Part shown: piece after piece, positions 38,511 through 51,400 of the stretch
Numbering within the stretch: the first letter of the stretch is position 1
Layout: each line of letters begins with the position of its first letter
Origin: Lichenostomus cassidix
Lineage: Eukaryota; Chordata; Aves; Passeriformes; Meliphagidae
Length of the DNA: 64,000 bases
Direction: 5' to 3'
NCBI GenBank assembly: GCA_008360975.2
Contig: CM039182.1
Coordinates: forward strand, 105,555,443 to 105,619,442
Notes under the pieces: generated by a model
What the model saw: the letters and a program-made list of their open reading frames with translations, nothing else
What the model was told of the DNA's origin: nothing
Databases searched by the model: none
Program-made: the position numbers and the translations under genes

Positions 38511-41500
38511 CATCCCTCTTCTCAATAGTTTTCCACCGTAGGTAAGTCAGTGTTATATCCCCATTCTCACCCTTACACCCCAAAGCCATCTTTACATACA
38601 GCTCCAGTGCTGGCTCTGCTCATCCGCTCTCTTGTGATTTCTTTACTTGGAAATTCAGACCTGTCAGTGGCTTGATTCCCACTGCAGAGCACTGTAGCTG
38701 TTTCTCACTGCTACTTTCCGTTCCTCACTGTCCCCAACTTTCAGCAGGGTTTACTTGACCAGACACTGCAGCAGGTATTCAGAAGCAACTTCCAGGCAGG
38801 AAGAGCCAGGAATCCTGTGCCTGTGCACTTTCAATTCTGCTTGACTCTTTACAAAGGAAAAAAACTAAGGAAGAGGGTGGTTTCTGAAGAAAGGCAGGGA
38901 AAGGGAGGAAACATGAACTGCTGGAAAAAGCGCAAATGCTTTTTACGGGTATTGTGGGTAACAAGAACCACATGTGGATGGAACTGGATGGAAGGAATCT
39001 AAGTTGGTGTGGTTTCCCAGTTTTAAAGGAAAAACCAGTGCCAGGCTACTTGAAGGTGGAAGGCAACAGATGGGGCAGGAGAATTTTTCTGTGGCTGTCA
39101 CTATGACTGGGAGCAGAAACAGTAAGACTACAATATTCTTGGAACTGTTAAAAAAGATCAAATATGAAATAAGAGTTCTTATTTTTTTGTCCCCTCACAT
39201 TCCTTGCTTTACTTCATACTGCAAATTCTCACAAACACAGGATGAAGAAAGACTTAATTATTTAATTTCCAGACTCTTCTGTTCTTCCTTTGCAACCTTA
39301 ATGTTCCTTTAATGGATGTTTTTGGATGTGGAAAAAGATACATATAATGTTAGCTACAGTTAGACACCAACCAGTGGCATTTATCATACCCCTTCACTCT
39401 TACATGCACACACTGTCTACTAATTCCTGCGCCACATGTAATGGCTTCAAACAACTCTTAAAAAAAAATCAAGGTGAAATGCCTACCTCTTGGTCTTTCT
39501 GCCCATGTGTTTGTATGTATAAAATGCAGTTGCAACCGGCTTTGAGAGCAAAGGGAGTGAGATACCAGGGCGGAATGGGTGGGGGAGGTTGGAGGGGAGG
39601 GCAGAGCAGGACAGAGCCAGGGAAGAGAGGGCTCCCACAAGTCAGGATGTGGTATTTCCTTAACTGTTATATAATATTGATATTACAGTAGTGCCAGGAG
39701 GCTCCAGTCAGGATCAGAGCTATCTGATTATATGAACTTCACAGAAACATACCAAGACACAGCCTCTGCCCCAAGCAGAAGATAATCTAAAAGGAAAAAA
39801 GCACAGACCCCATTAATATGAGGCGGGGTACATGTGCCAGTGGAGCTGATGGGAGGGAGGGGCAGGGACAGCCATCTTAGAGTGGGAGCTGCATCTCTTT
39901 CCCAGTTATAAAGGGCTGGCTATCCGGAAAGCATCTAAGGCTAGGTTCCTTCTGTATGCAGAATGATTATCCCCACGAGGGAATTCCCACAGTAAGTGGT
40001 TATTCTTGAAGAAAGGTTCTTGAAGAGAGGGGATGAAGGCTTATGAGTTTCAAGAAAAAGGTCTTTGGTAAAAGACTAGTAGATTTGAAGATTGACTGGA
40101 TTTTGATGGTAGAGAAGGGAGATTTTTCCATTTGTTTTCTCCTGGGTAGTGTCTGGGCTGTACTAGTTGAGACCCTGTGAAATCTGTAATAAAAATATAC
40201 ATTTTAGGCTGAGGAGTTATAAGTAAAGCAAGTTGCAAGTCCCAGCTGGCCTTCAAGGAAAGCTCCATGGAGCATCTGAACATAAGTTTGGTCTTTCAGT
40301 GGCAAATGGAGCCATGATGCTCTTGGTGAGTGCTGTGCAGCAGTGCAAGGTCTCCCTGTCAGGGTTTGTAGAGGAATGTGACACAGCACACAGTAGTCAT
40401 GAGAGGGTTTTAGCCCTCTGAGCCCTCCAAAAAAGAAGTGAAAATCTCCCACTGAAAGCAACATGGTGAAACAAAAGCACAGAGAAGCCTACAGCATGGG
40501 GGCATTAGGCTGAACTGAAAACACTTACCAGCTTAATTCATCCATAATATCTGTTGATGAAATGAGTAATTACACAGGCAAGTGTTTCCTTAGTTATGGA
40601 AATCAAAGACTGTCCAGAGGATTTTGGTGGGAGCTGGGCTGGAGAGCTTGTAGCTGCCCTTTGCTTATTTTGAAAAGATCTCTGAACTACCATGTGCTCT
40701 AAGGTGGGAACCAGTGAAGAAATGGGGCTAAGGAGGCTTGATTTTGATGAAGCCTATGTACTTCTCCAGCTGGCATTTAGGGGCCATGGCTGCAATTGCA
40801 GCTGGTGTTGACAGGGAGGATACACTGCAGGGACTAAAAGGAAACCTTTTGAACCTCGGTTGGTGGCTATTTGCCACACACTTCATCTGTAATTGTCTCT
40901 AATCCCAGCCACTTTACCTGTCTGTTGGTGAAACATGTTCGCATTCATTCTAAGCAAGTAGGAATGTGAAAGCAGATTTGGTGTTGCAAGCATTAAATGC
41001 ACAAGAAAAAAACAGAAATTGCAAAAAACAATAACAAAGCATCATAAAGTCTATGTGTTGATTACTTTTGAAATAAAGAATTACAAAATAAATTAATTCA
41101 AGGGAGAAGTAATTGCAATTAATAAGTTGCAAATTCATGTAATGAATGCATCAGAACAAAAAGGTTATCTCTATAATCACAGCTGTGACCCCTATGTCCT
41201 TAGGGCACAATGGATCAGAAAGAATTTTTTCCTCCAAATGTTATAACCATTCAGAAATAAAGGTATGGTCAGAATGTACAATTTTACAGTACTGCAAGAC
41301 AATATAACTGATTATTAATACTAAGGTAGGGTAACATTTTGTTCCTAAAGCTATTTAATAAATGTATGGTGTCACTTATTTTATGGCATAACTACAGTGT
41401 GTAATAACTAGCTCTGATTCAGTACTTTAATCACTTGATCATACAAAGCTTTTGGTTTCATGAAGTAATCACAGGTGGAATTTCCTTGTGCCACTCACTC

Positions 41501-44500
41501 TCTTGTCTGAATAATCTAATGCAGGGCATGGCAGGGCTGGAGACTGAAAGGTATCCAAACAGCAATCTCCTTGGAAAAAGGAAGGACACTATTGAGGTAA
41601 GGGCACATATTCTATGAGGCTGGACTCCAGAGTGTGTTTACGCTGCATGATGTGCTGGTGTAGATAGTAACATGCACTACATCTCACGGCATATCAGAGG
41701 CACCAAACAGTAGCAATTTCTGTGACCTTTCCTGAAGGAGAGGGACAAACTGTCTCACTGTAATTGTGCTTCAAAGTCAACATATCTGTTGCCATCCTGA
41801 CCCTTCATCACTCTCTTTCTCAGACATCCAGAGTGTGTATGTATAATGTGATCTTAATAAAAGGCAAAGGAAAATTATAGAAGACTATGTTTTACCCCCT
41901 CTCAATTTCCAAATAACATTGAACATCACAATTATATCAGCTCCATAAAAACTATGTCATTATAAATGTGACACATATTGGAAATATTGCACATAATAAA
42001 TCATTAAATAAATTGCTCTTAAGTGTATAAATACATGCCTGACCAAAGTAAATAAATAATCACAATAAGGACTTAGTGAAGAATTCTTTAAAACTCATGA
42101 GAGAAATCATACTATACCAAGTTAAATCCCAAGAAAGGTTTAAAGGTCAAGTTTTTCTTCACTAAGTAACTCAGTAAATGTCTATAAAGCTATGTAAGGG
42201 AGAATCTAGAGACAAGAATCTGTATCCTCTGTGGAGGATAGAGAGCAGAGCGGCAAGCAGCTCTACACTGGGTGAACTTTTGCTTTGGTGACAGTTGAAC
42301 CACATATTTCTAAAGAACCATTTTGGACATGTTTACACAGCCTGTTGTCCCTGTCCAGTGCTAATGTCAATAGGAACTAGATGTGTGCAACATACACCAA
42401 AATGGAATAAAGCAATTTTCTTAGCTGTTTTAGGACTATTCCCAGTGAAAATTCAAAACCAAATTCTAAAAATCAACTTACAGAGCAAAATGAAAGTTAA
42501 ATTACAGTGGAGTATGTGCTCAGCAGTGCCAAGCAGTAGCCAATGGTTGCTCAGTCCTACAGATCTTCATTTATGTTTTCATCCTGGTGGTGTTTAATTT
42601 GTCTATCTATTACCTCATACATTGGAGACAGACGAATACATCAGCTTTGTTTGAGGTCCTAGAAAACTCTCATTTTTCTTTGCTGCCCATCCAGGGCAGA
42701 GACAATGTAGTGATGGGCTTGATTTTATATGAAAAAGACTTGGAATATTCTACATTTCTTGAGTTGCTTTGCCTCTTTTCTTCTTTAAATAAGTGTTGTG
42801 TCATAGAAAGTTAGCGAGAAGCATTATAAGTTGCTATACTTAATAAGACTGATCTATTACACATTCCCTGGTATTAACAAAGATGAAGCTCACATCAAGT
42901 ATCTTCCTACTGTCGAAGCACACCTGTGAAAGAAGCCAATAGAAAAAAGCATCAGTTGGTGCCACAAATGAGATGTCTTTACAATCAAAATACATGTGAA
43001 AGAAAAACATTCTGCAAGGAACTCCTCTCTGATTTATCTGTGCTGCAGTCTGTTTCTGCTGATGGCTCACCTTGTGTTGGCATTTTCCTCCCTGAGCAGC
43101 AGTGCTTACCTGTGTGCCAGTCTGTCGGGTATTCCGGCTCTCCAGGGGCATGAATGGATTTCTGCTCAGTGTTGTCAGTCACCTGAATTTCTCTGTTCCC
43201 AAGCACGCCAGCTTGTGACTCCTGACATCACTAGAAAAAAACAGCACTAGAGAAAAACACAGCTGATGCTCTTCACTTGCATTAAGGTCCTGGATCTCTC
43301 CAGAGGTTAAGTATCATTAGGATTAATGCCAATGCTGGTCTGTGTTTGCAAAACAGGTAAGAAAAGAGAGTCAAGGGCTCCAAATAAAATCCCCTCTCTC
43401 GCTCCCCCAAAATGAAGCAGGTGAAAGAAAGCCTGGTTGAGACAAAACACAAACGGTCTCATGAAGGCAAAACAAAGCCCATTCCAGCTGGGGGGAGCTG
43501 ATGGTTGCCAAGGGCTTGGTGGGTGTGAGACAGACAGACAGACCTGCAATGAAGAATATCATGATTCCTCTTTTCGTGTGCCAGATTGATGGAACTACAA
43601 CAATAGAAACAAAAGACGGCTTGGATGGGCAGCGAGGTAGCAGAGACAGGCTGACACACCTTGATACCAGACTTGCACAGCTGCGCATATGCCACTGCTG
43701 ATCCATCAGCCCAGCATGCTGCCCACAAGGACTGATCAATCTACACTTGCCATTGCTTGATGTTAGCAGCAGCAGATAGTAAAGGAGAGAAATATTCATA
43801 TTATACTGGAGGGTATGTTTTTGTTTTCCTTTTTGTGTGTTTTTTCCCCCTTTTTTCTTTTTCCTCACAGAAGAGCCCTATGGTTTATAACAGTGAAAAA
43901 TATACCAGTGCAAGTATAACCTCTGCTGACTCCAGGGACCATGTCTTTTACTTCAGTAAGATTGTTACAGACCTAAAGCATGGGACTTTTGTCCCCTCCA
44001 CTCTGCAAAATGCAGAGTTTTTCTATAAGAGGCTGGGAAAACTAATGAGGAAGGAAAGGCAAAGTGATAACTTGTTCAGATGATGACTGTTATGATCAGG
44101 AGTTGCTTCAAATGAAAAGGAAGACTGGCCAAAGGTTAATACAGAGGAGCTGCTGCAAAAGGATGAGGCAGATGGATCTGCCTCCTTTCCAATAAGAGTT
44201 TTGAGCAAATGATTCGTATTGAAAAGATATTCTTCAAACTAATATGTAGAGTCTAGGCAATAACTGTCATACGAGAGAGTGACTGAAATTTTCAAATCAA
44301 TATATGAGTTTGCAGCAACCCTTCTTATTATTATCCATATTATCTACTGCTGGAGTTCACAGACTCAGCATTCATTCAGTAAAGGCCTTCCTCAAAACAT
44401 TATTACACTCTTGGCCCACTTTTTCTCTACTCTAGATATGCTATTGGTATCAAGAAAAGAAAATTTCTGTAAGACCAAACAATCAAAGCAGGAAATGCTT

Positions 44501-46489
44501 GAAAGCTCTGTATTAGGGTTAGTGCTTGCTGATTATTTGGATATAGCTTTGTATTGAGAACACAGTAATATTCTGAATATTCAAATATCTTAGAAGAATA
44601 GTCTGAAATTTGACACAAAGGAAAAGTAAGGAAAAAATGACATTCTAAAGTGAACCAAAGGCCCATTCATATGAATGGGAAATTTGTACTGACTGCAAGG
44701 TTAACCTATGCCCATTATAAATCTGCAAGTTTTATTTCATTTTGCGCATGTATTTAATCCATCTGTAAATTGTTCATCGGATAGCACAGGACGATGCTCT
44801 CCTGGGAACTGTAAGGTATGTGTATTCAACAGTGGAGAATAAACACAAGATTTTATTACAAAATGCCACTGCTGCTCCTGGCATGAGTAATTTGTGCACC
44901 TGCATTTTTAAAATGTTTCAAAGTTTTTCTCCTTTGTGATTCAAGCAGCAACACACATTATCTTTCAGGCTGCCACAACACAGTATTTGCAGACTGGGTC
45001 ACGTCAGCCCTTGTTATCCAGAAGCCACTGTTTTCTGAGCAAATAGCAACTGAAAATGACAATGGTTCACTCCAGACAGGGGAGAATAAGACAGTGTTTC
45101 CTTATGGCCTAGTAATGTGTGTCTGCAAGATGAGCAGGAGACATATGTGGGGCTTAAATCCAAATTTGGAGTGGGTTTTTGTAGAGGACATAGGCACAAG
45201 GAAATGTGGAAGGAATGGAATGGATCTTGACAGCACTTCCTCCAGAAGTTTGTCCCACATTCAAGCACATTCCTCCTTGCAACATGACTGGATTTGCAAG
45301 CTTGGGGAATGAGAGACTGGGTCTGGAGATTGAAATACACTCTCTGGTGTAGCTCTGCACAGCCAAAGTGCTGGGCCAGCCATAGATATCATTAAATGTA
45401 GAGTCCTGAATAATTACTACTGTGCTTTAAATACACCATCACCTTCTGGAAGGCTGCATCCCCATGGGAACTTGACTGGCTGATCAAGGTTTGGCGCAGG
45501 TAGGGGAATTAGGACATTTTAGTTAGTTTAGGCTTAGTAATTTAATTTTTAATAGTTATTCTGCAGGTGTCTAAAGTCGGCTCTATATATACAATTTTTA
45601 AGTAAAAATTTCCCTTGTGTTCCCTGTAATCTCTCTGAAATGTTCCTTGATTCTCTCAGAACTCTCTCATTCAAATATGCAAAGTGTATAATTCCAAGAA
45701 ATCTTACATATTTGTACATCTTAAAGTCATATTATCGTCTTAAGGTCCTATATCATGCAATCCCCCATTTGCCATGGATCTTCTGCAAAAAGGTATTGAG
45801 ATCTCGTGTTGTACCAGTTTGATCATCAGGGACTATCTCTACGGGCGGTCACAAGCAGGTGAGTTTGCAGTGAGGTTATTTAATTGATAGAGCAAATGCT
45901 GATGGAGGGATGGATCTGATGAAATTGCCTTGGATGAAGTTTTATTTTCTTGATTTCTTGAAGGGTTGGAGTGGCAAAACAGCACAACCAGCTTGTGGTT
46001 TCCTAGGTCTCCATGGCATATACATATTTTGAGAATGAGATTTGAAGAACAGTGTGCAAGAGATTCCAGCTCCCTGGAGATGCACTTGATGTTTCAAATG
46101 GTGCAAATCTGTAGAGCTGGGAACACCCAATTCTGTCTGAAAAAGGATAAACATTGCAGGAAATCAGATGGCTTTGCCGTCAGGGCCAAATGTCTGCCTC
46201 CCATCCCCACCTGTATTTGTATATGAGATATATTCAGGTCTGTATTTACCTCCAGTCCTCACAAAACCTTGGTACACTCATCCTTCAGGCTTTATTGCAG
46301 ATTAGAGTAATAAATGCGGAGCCTTGTTTTTTCCCTCTTTTGTCATTTAGAGCTGCAATGAATGCCATCAAGACATGAGAATGGAGGGGAATCAGAGAAA
46401 TGGGAAATCACTGAAATCACTGAGTGGAGTCTCAATACCTGGCTGCTGTTTCCTCTAAACCTGCTTGCAAAGTTCTTGCTGCTTGAGTT
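38511..46489. other. Unique non-coding sequence, no gene recognised
   Basis: No gene or interspersed repeat was recognised. A 165-codon minus frame at 43371-43868 and its neighbours have no recognisable domains. At about 43800-43870 a long pyrimidine-rich run ends in TTCCTCACAG, an excellent splice-acceptor match, discussed under findings. A short (GACA)n run lies at 43529-43543. The part at 40950-42200 is AT-rich, with many ATTAAT and AATAAA words and nothing else visible. Confidence 0.5.
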
Positions 46490-46806
46490 CATAGAATGAA
46501 TGAATTGGAGAATGGCTTGGATTGGAAGGGACCTTAAGGATCATCTGTTGCCAACCCCTCTGCTGTGGGCAGGAACACCTTTCACCAGATCAAATTGCTG
46601 AGAGCCCCATCCAACCTGTCCTTGAACACTTCCAGTGACTGGGCATCCACAACTTCTCTGGGCAACCTGTTCCAGTGCTTCACCACCTGCACAGTAAAGA
46701 ATTTCTTCCTGATATCTAATAAAAAACTAATCTCCTTCAGTTTGAACCCATTGTCCCTTGTCCTGTCACTACATGCCCTTGTAAATGGTCTCTCTCCATC
46801 AGGATC
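46490..46806 (-). mobile_element. CR1 LINE 3' fragment with readable ORF tail, minus
   Basis: The plus strand gives GGATTGGAAGGGACCTTAAG near 46529-46548, the antisense of a CR1 3' end. The minus strand encodes the C-terminal end of the CR1 reverse-transcriptase ORF without a break: NGFKLKE, DIRKKFFTVQVVKHWNRLP and LEVFKDRLDGALSNL in one frame. A TGA stop follows directly, and roughly 90 bases of 3' untranslated sequence lie beyond it. It is better preserved than the other two copies, so it is probably the youngest. Similarity ends near 46806, although the open frame continues to 46977. Confidence 0.94.
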
Positions 46807-48295
46807 ATTTAAGCAGTGGTTGCCACTGAAACGGCCAAGGCAGAAGAGGCTACTGGGAGCTACCTCTGGCATGTAAATAGGTGCCCACTCTTTACTGGAA
46901 ACCCCTCCTAGAATCAGGGCAAACACAGCTGCCCTCCTGGTGCCAGGTACCAGCCTAAAGCTGTTCAATAGCCCCACAAGCAGGTTGCATTTCTTGCAGC
47001 GTTCCTACAACAGTCCCAGATGGTGGGGCAGACACATCCTCAAGCACATTCCAAAGTGCAAAGGTCATGCAGGACATGTCAAACTAATTGGGCCACGAAT
47101 GACCACCCTTCACTGCTTTGCTCCCAGCCACCCTGATCCTTGCTAAGGAATGGTTATAACCAAAACCACCAGGTTATAGGAAGATTTGGACACTATGGAA
47201 AAAGAAGTCAAAAGCAGGGAAATGGCTGAGAATGAAAATAGCTGGATGAACAAAGCAGATTGAGGAAGATGTTTACAAACTAAGTAATGCAAATAAAGAT
47301 TTCCCACATCCTTCTGCAGCAATGATGGCTGCAAAAATCCCACTTTGGCCAAGGAGAGGGAAGTGGCCAACCCTGATATGCATTTCCTTGGTCAATGCAA
47401 AAAGGACAACATCATAAATCTGTGACAAGGAGTAACTGGTGATGAAACAGAAGTACATTGAGTAAAAGTAATTTTCGGTGTCTGTAAAGTAAGGAAAATG
47501 GAAAAAAGAGAGGGAGAAAAAGAAAAGCAATGAAGAAAAATTAAGAGTCCCACCAAAAAGGACTGAATCCTTACTCCAGTCTCTAAACATCAGTCTGGAA
47601 AATTTGACTTGTCTGCACTTTGAAGTTCAGAAGCACAAATACAACTTTATTTTCTGTGAAATTTCTGAAAATGCAGCCAACCAAGAAAACCAACAAGTTG
47701 CACTTTGCCTGACTGAGCATAATTTGCACAGGACTGTCTTTTCTCTCCTGCCTGAATAGCACCTTATATTCCTGACACCTCCATCCATGGTGGGCTGCTT
47801 TTGTAGCACTCGTGTGGAACAAGGACTGCAAGAATGCTGCTCAGTACCGATACTCCCAGAGAATCAGTCTTGACAAATTCACAATCTAAGGAAGTGTGTT
47901 AAGTAATTTCAAATAAATATGTTTGAAGACAGTGCAATCTGCCCTCAGATATTCCGCAGGCAGAAAAGTAGGCTAAATTCATCAGATTAATTATTCATTG
48001 CAAATTCTCTCAGCTCTATCATTGAGGTCAACAGCAAAAGTGCCACCGACTACAATAGGATGTGGTTTCCAAAAGAGGATAACACTCCTTTACTCCACAA
48101 ATATGAGAAGCTTTACTAGTTTTGGAGGGACAGGCAGAAGAAACCAAACAAGCAGAGGTGTGTGCAAATAAGTAGTTTTATTTCACAAAGATTGACTTCT
48201 GTTTCAACACATGTGGGACTGTATGTCCCATATTCTGCTCAGAGCTTTGTGCTCAAATGAACCTAAATTCTCCACTCTCAGCTGAGTTAAAATAC

Positions 48296-48358
48296 ATAAA
48301 TATATATGCATATATACGCACACACAAATATATGTATTTATATATATTTACACACATT
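48296..48358 (+). repeat. AT/AC-rich low-complexity tract
   Basis: This is an alternating purine-pyrimidine stretch of TA, TG and CA steps, including the perfect 16-base palindrome TATATATGCATATATA and short ACACAC runs. It lies directly beside the 13-bp inverted repeat at 48366-48413. Confidence 0.85.
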
Positions 48359-48365
48359 TATGATG

Positions 48366-48413
48366 TGGTTTTGCATCAGAACTCTCCAAAATTATAATTT
48401 TGATGCAAAACCA
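48366..48413. repeat. 13-bp perfect inverted repeat, 22-base spacer
   Basis: TGGTTTTGCATCA (48366-48378) and TGATGCAAAACCA (48401-48413) are exact reverse complements. The spacer contains most of a second, nested palindrome, AAAATTATAATTTT at 48388-48401. The arms could extrude as a hairpin, or could be the ends of a very short mobile remnant. No target-site duplication was recognised outside them. Confidence 0.85.
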
Positions 48414-51400
48414 TAACCTGACTGACACTCCATCAAAGGCTTGTGACTTATTTGGTAAGCAAGGTCTGAACTTTTTGAATTTCTAGCGAAACCCAGAAGT
48501 TAGTAGTTTGGAAGTGGGAGGAAGACTGGTTGCATCGCAAACACTTTACACAGCTGTTCAAATGAAAACACAGAATGCTTGAGCCCTTGATTTCAAGAAT
48601 CACAATGCTCTTTGTACTCCACAGAGGTCTTTCAGTCACTACTGTACACCTGTATTTTTCAGACCCATTAATTATGTGCCTGAGCAGTGTAATTATAACC
48701 TAAGCCATAATTTCTGATTAAATGCATCAGCCTAAATTCCTGTTTATTTTAACTGCCTCCAGTTATCCAGCCCAGTCCAGCCTTAAGAACACATGAAAAG
48801 ACTTTTCTAAAAAGTTCCTTCATTTTCCACTGTAAAACTGGAGTGAATATTTTCACTGGGGGAGGAAAGAGAGGAAAAATAAACAGGGGAGGAAATGTAA
48901 TTGGAAGTGGCATGAAGAACATGGCCTCTCTCTTCTCTCTACTGTTAAAGCCTATGGGGGATTTAAAGGCCACAAATGATCCAGGTCTTCTTCTTGAACC
49001 ACTGTGAACTTTATCTGCTCAGGTTTAGTATCACTAAATGTGTATTAATGCCAAAGATTGTTTGCGTGGATTATTTATAAGGCATTCACTTCAAATTAGT
49101 GCTGCTTAAAGCGTGTGAGTTCATAACATGCCAACAGCAGATGCAGTCTGCAGCAACTGAAACAGCGAGCAGCTCCATAGATGCACACACAACAGCTGGG
49201 TGCAGATCAATAATAGAAGCATTAACAATGGTACTGTTTCAGAGATGATTCTTGTCTTTGGAGATATATTTTATTCCACATTAATGGTACCTTAAGTAAA
49301 ATGGTAGAAGACATGTAAGGATGAATCTCCAAGTGGTCCACCGGGATTTGCCTGCTCCTGCTTGCCGGTTACTAACACGGCTTCTCCTTCTGCTGTAATT
49401 CTGCACATCTCCCCTCCATCCCCTCCAGCCCCACTGCAGGAAGCACCTTGCTGTCAGCATGCCTGTGCTGCCAGGCCACCTCCTCTATCACCAGCTAGCC
49501 ACCTTGCCATGTTGCAGGCTTTAGTACAGAGCCAGGGCAGTTTATCCTGTGTGCAAGGGAAGCTGCCATTTCTGCACCAGAAGACAGAATGAGCTGAACA
49601 CTGTGTGTCATTGGGAGTAACGCTGTCTCACAACAGTGACCACATGCAAAGCTGGGGCCCTGAAGTGATTCTCGTTAATGACCTGAGGCATCAAGCTCTT
49701 TGAGCGTCTGGAAAAGTGAATTTTCAATCACCTTTAACTCACCTGACCATCCTCTCAAATTCGTCAGAGAGGTGTCCATTTGACTACCTGTAAGTCAATC
49801 AAGTAAAAGTCAGTTCCTCAGGGAAGTGATTATAGACACTAAAGGTCATAGTTCAGGCTTTTCAATGAACATTAAATATGCCTTGACACTGCCAAGGGTA
49901 CAAACACAGATTCGGTGTATATATAAATATACAGAAGCCTAAATATGCCTCTAGCTTTCTCAGGTTCAATCTGAGCCTTGTTTGATCAAGCCATCAGCTC
50001 AAGCCAGTGGGAGTTCTAGACAGTTTTGGCCATGGCTTTGGGGAGCATGACAAGGCCAGGATGGGAGAACTAAGCCTTGATGATCTCCACATTGTGGCTC
50101 TTTGGCACAGTCCTTGTGCACAGCCCATAAGCAGTGAATAACTAAAACTTTATTTTTCTTCAGACAGACCATTAATTTTGGGGTCCCAACGTAAACTTGT
50201 CTTTCTGTTGAGCCAAGTGGATGGGTCTTGGCAATGAGGCGCATGATACTGTAAGATCTGCATTGTCTATGACATCTGCTTAAGGAATATTTTTCCAGTT
50301 GTCAGCAAATTAATGTAGCAGAAATAATTATATTTACTTATATAGTCATCATTTTTGTTATAGTCAGGCTGCCTTTGCATAGCCAGACGTGTCCAGCAGC
50401 ACAAGCTCCTCCATCGACCACTGGCTGACAGAGCCATGAGAAAACATTAAGTAATGTTCCTTTTGAGCACTAATTCATCAGTGATAGGCAATTAAATTGT
50501 CTTTGGAAGTTCTTGGTACTTCCCAGCAATGCTACTTTGAAAGAATCTGTTCAAAACCAGCACTGGTCCCCCTTTTTTCATCTTGGAAAGGTTTTTCAGT
50601 CAAATCTTTGAGTTTACTTCTGAAGAGAGAATATTTTCACCATCATGTTCCTACTTTCTCTCCCCCACTTGCTCTTTGTTGCCTCCCAGTCTTGTTCTCT
50701 CCTATTGTTTCTTAATCTTGTTCTTCCCCTTCCTGTGGTGTCTGTGAGACCTCACATCCTTCTGAGTCTTTCTTGGGCCCCTTGCTGTGGTATTTGAGTG
50801 TTCTCCTCATCTCCCTTTTAGTTACTTTTGCTTTTCTCCACTCTTTTGTGCATCCTTTATTTTTCTCTCCAAGCTCTATGTCTCTCTTTCCCTTTCATTG
50901 CATCCTTATTTTGATCTTGAGAATAACTTGGGTTTTCACTGACAGCACAAGCTAGGCCCGAACATTTTCCAGAAGTATTTGGAGGTGCCAGGTGGGTGAT
51001 TGTTTGTTCCAGGGCTCACTTTCTCTATTAGGACCTTGGGGATTTTCTGTCACAAGCAGCTCCTTTGTTGCTAGCAGCTGTCTGCAGACTTTTCCAGCAC
51101 CTGAATCCACAGTTATTGTGAGCTGTCTTTATTTAGGGCCACAGACTCTACTAATGGTCTGAACTGGCAAAATTCAGAGTTCTCCCTCAAAGATCCTGAG
51201 TGTCTGTCCTTGCATGTGATTTCCTGGGGAAATGTGGACCCTTTCTACCTCTCAGGAGCTAATCAGGACCTTGCAGGATGGCACTTCCTGCAGTAGGCAT
51301 TGCTACATTAAGCAATTAATACAGATGATTACAGCTCAGGGCTAAATATGGTGTATTATGGTGTTGTACTTCACTTATATTACCCTCATGGCAAATGAGT

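Noticed and set aside
43371..43868. 165-codon minus-strand frame
   Set aside because: It overlaps several other frames, has no recognisable motif and begins in a low-complexity Lys-rich stretch made by the pyrimidine tract.
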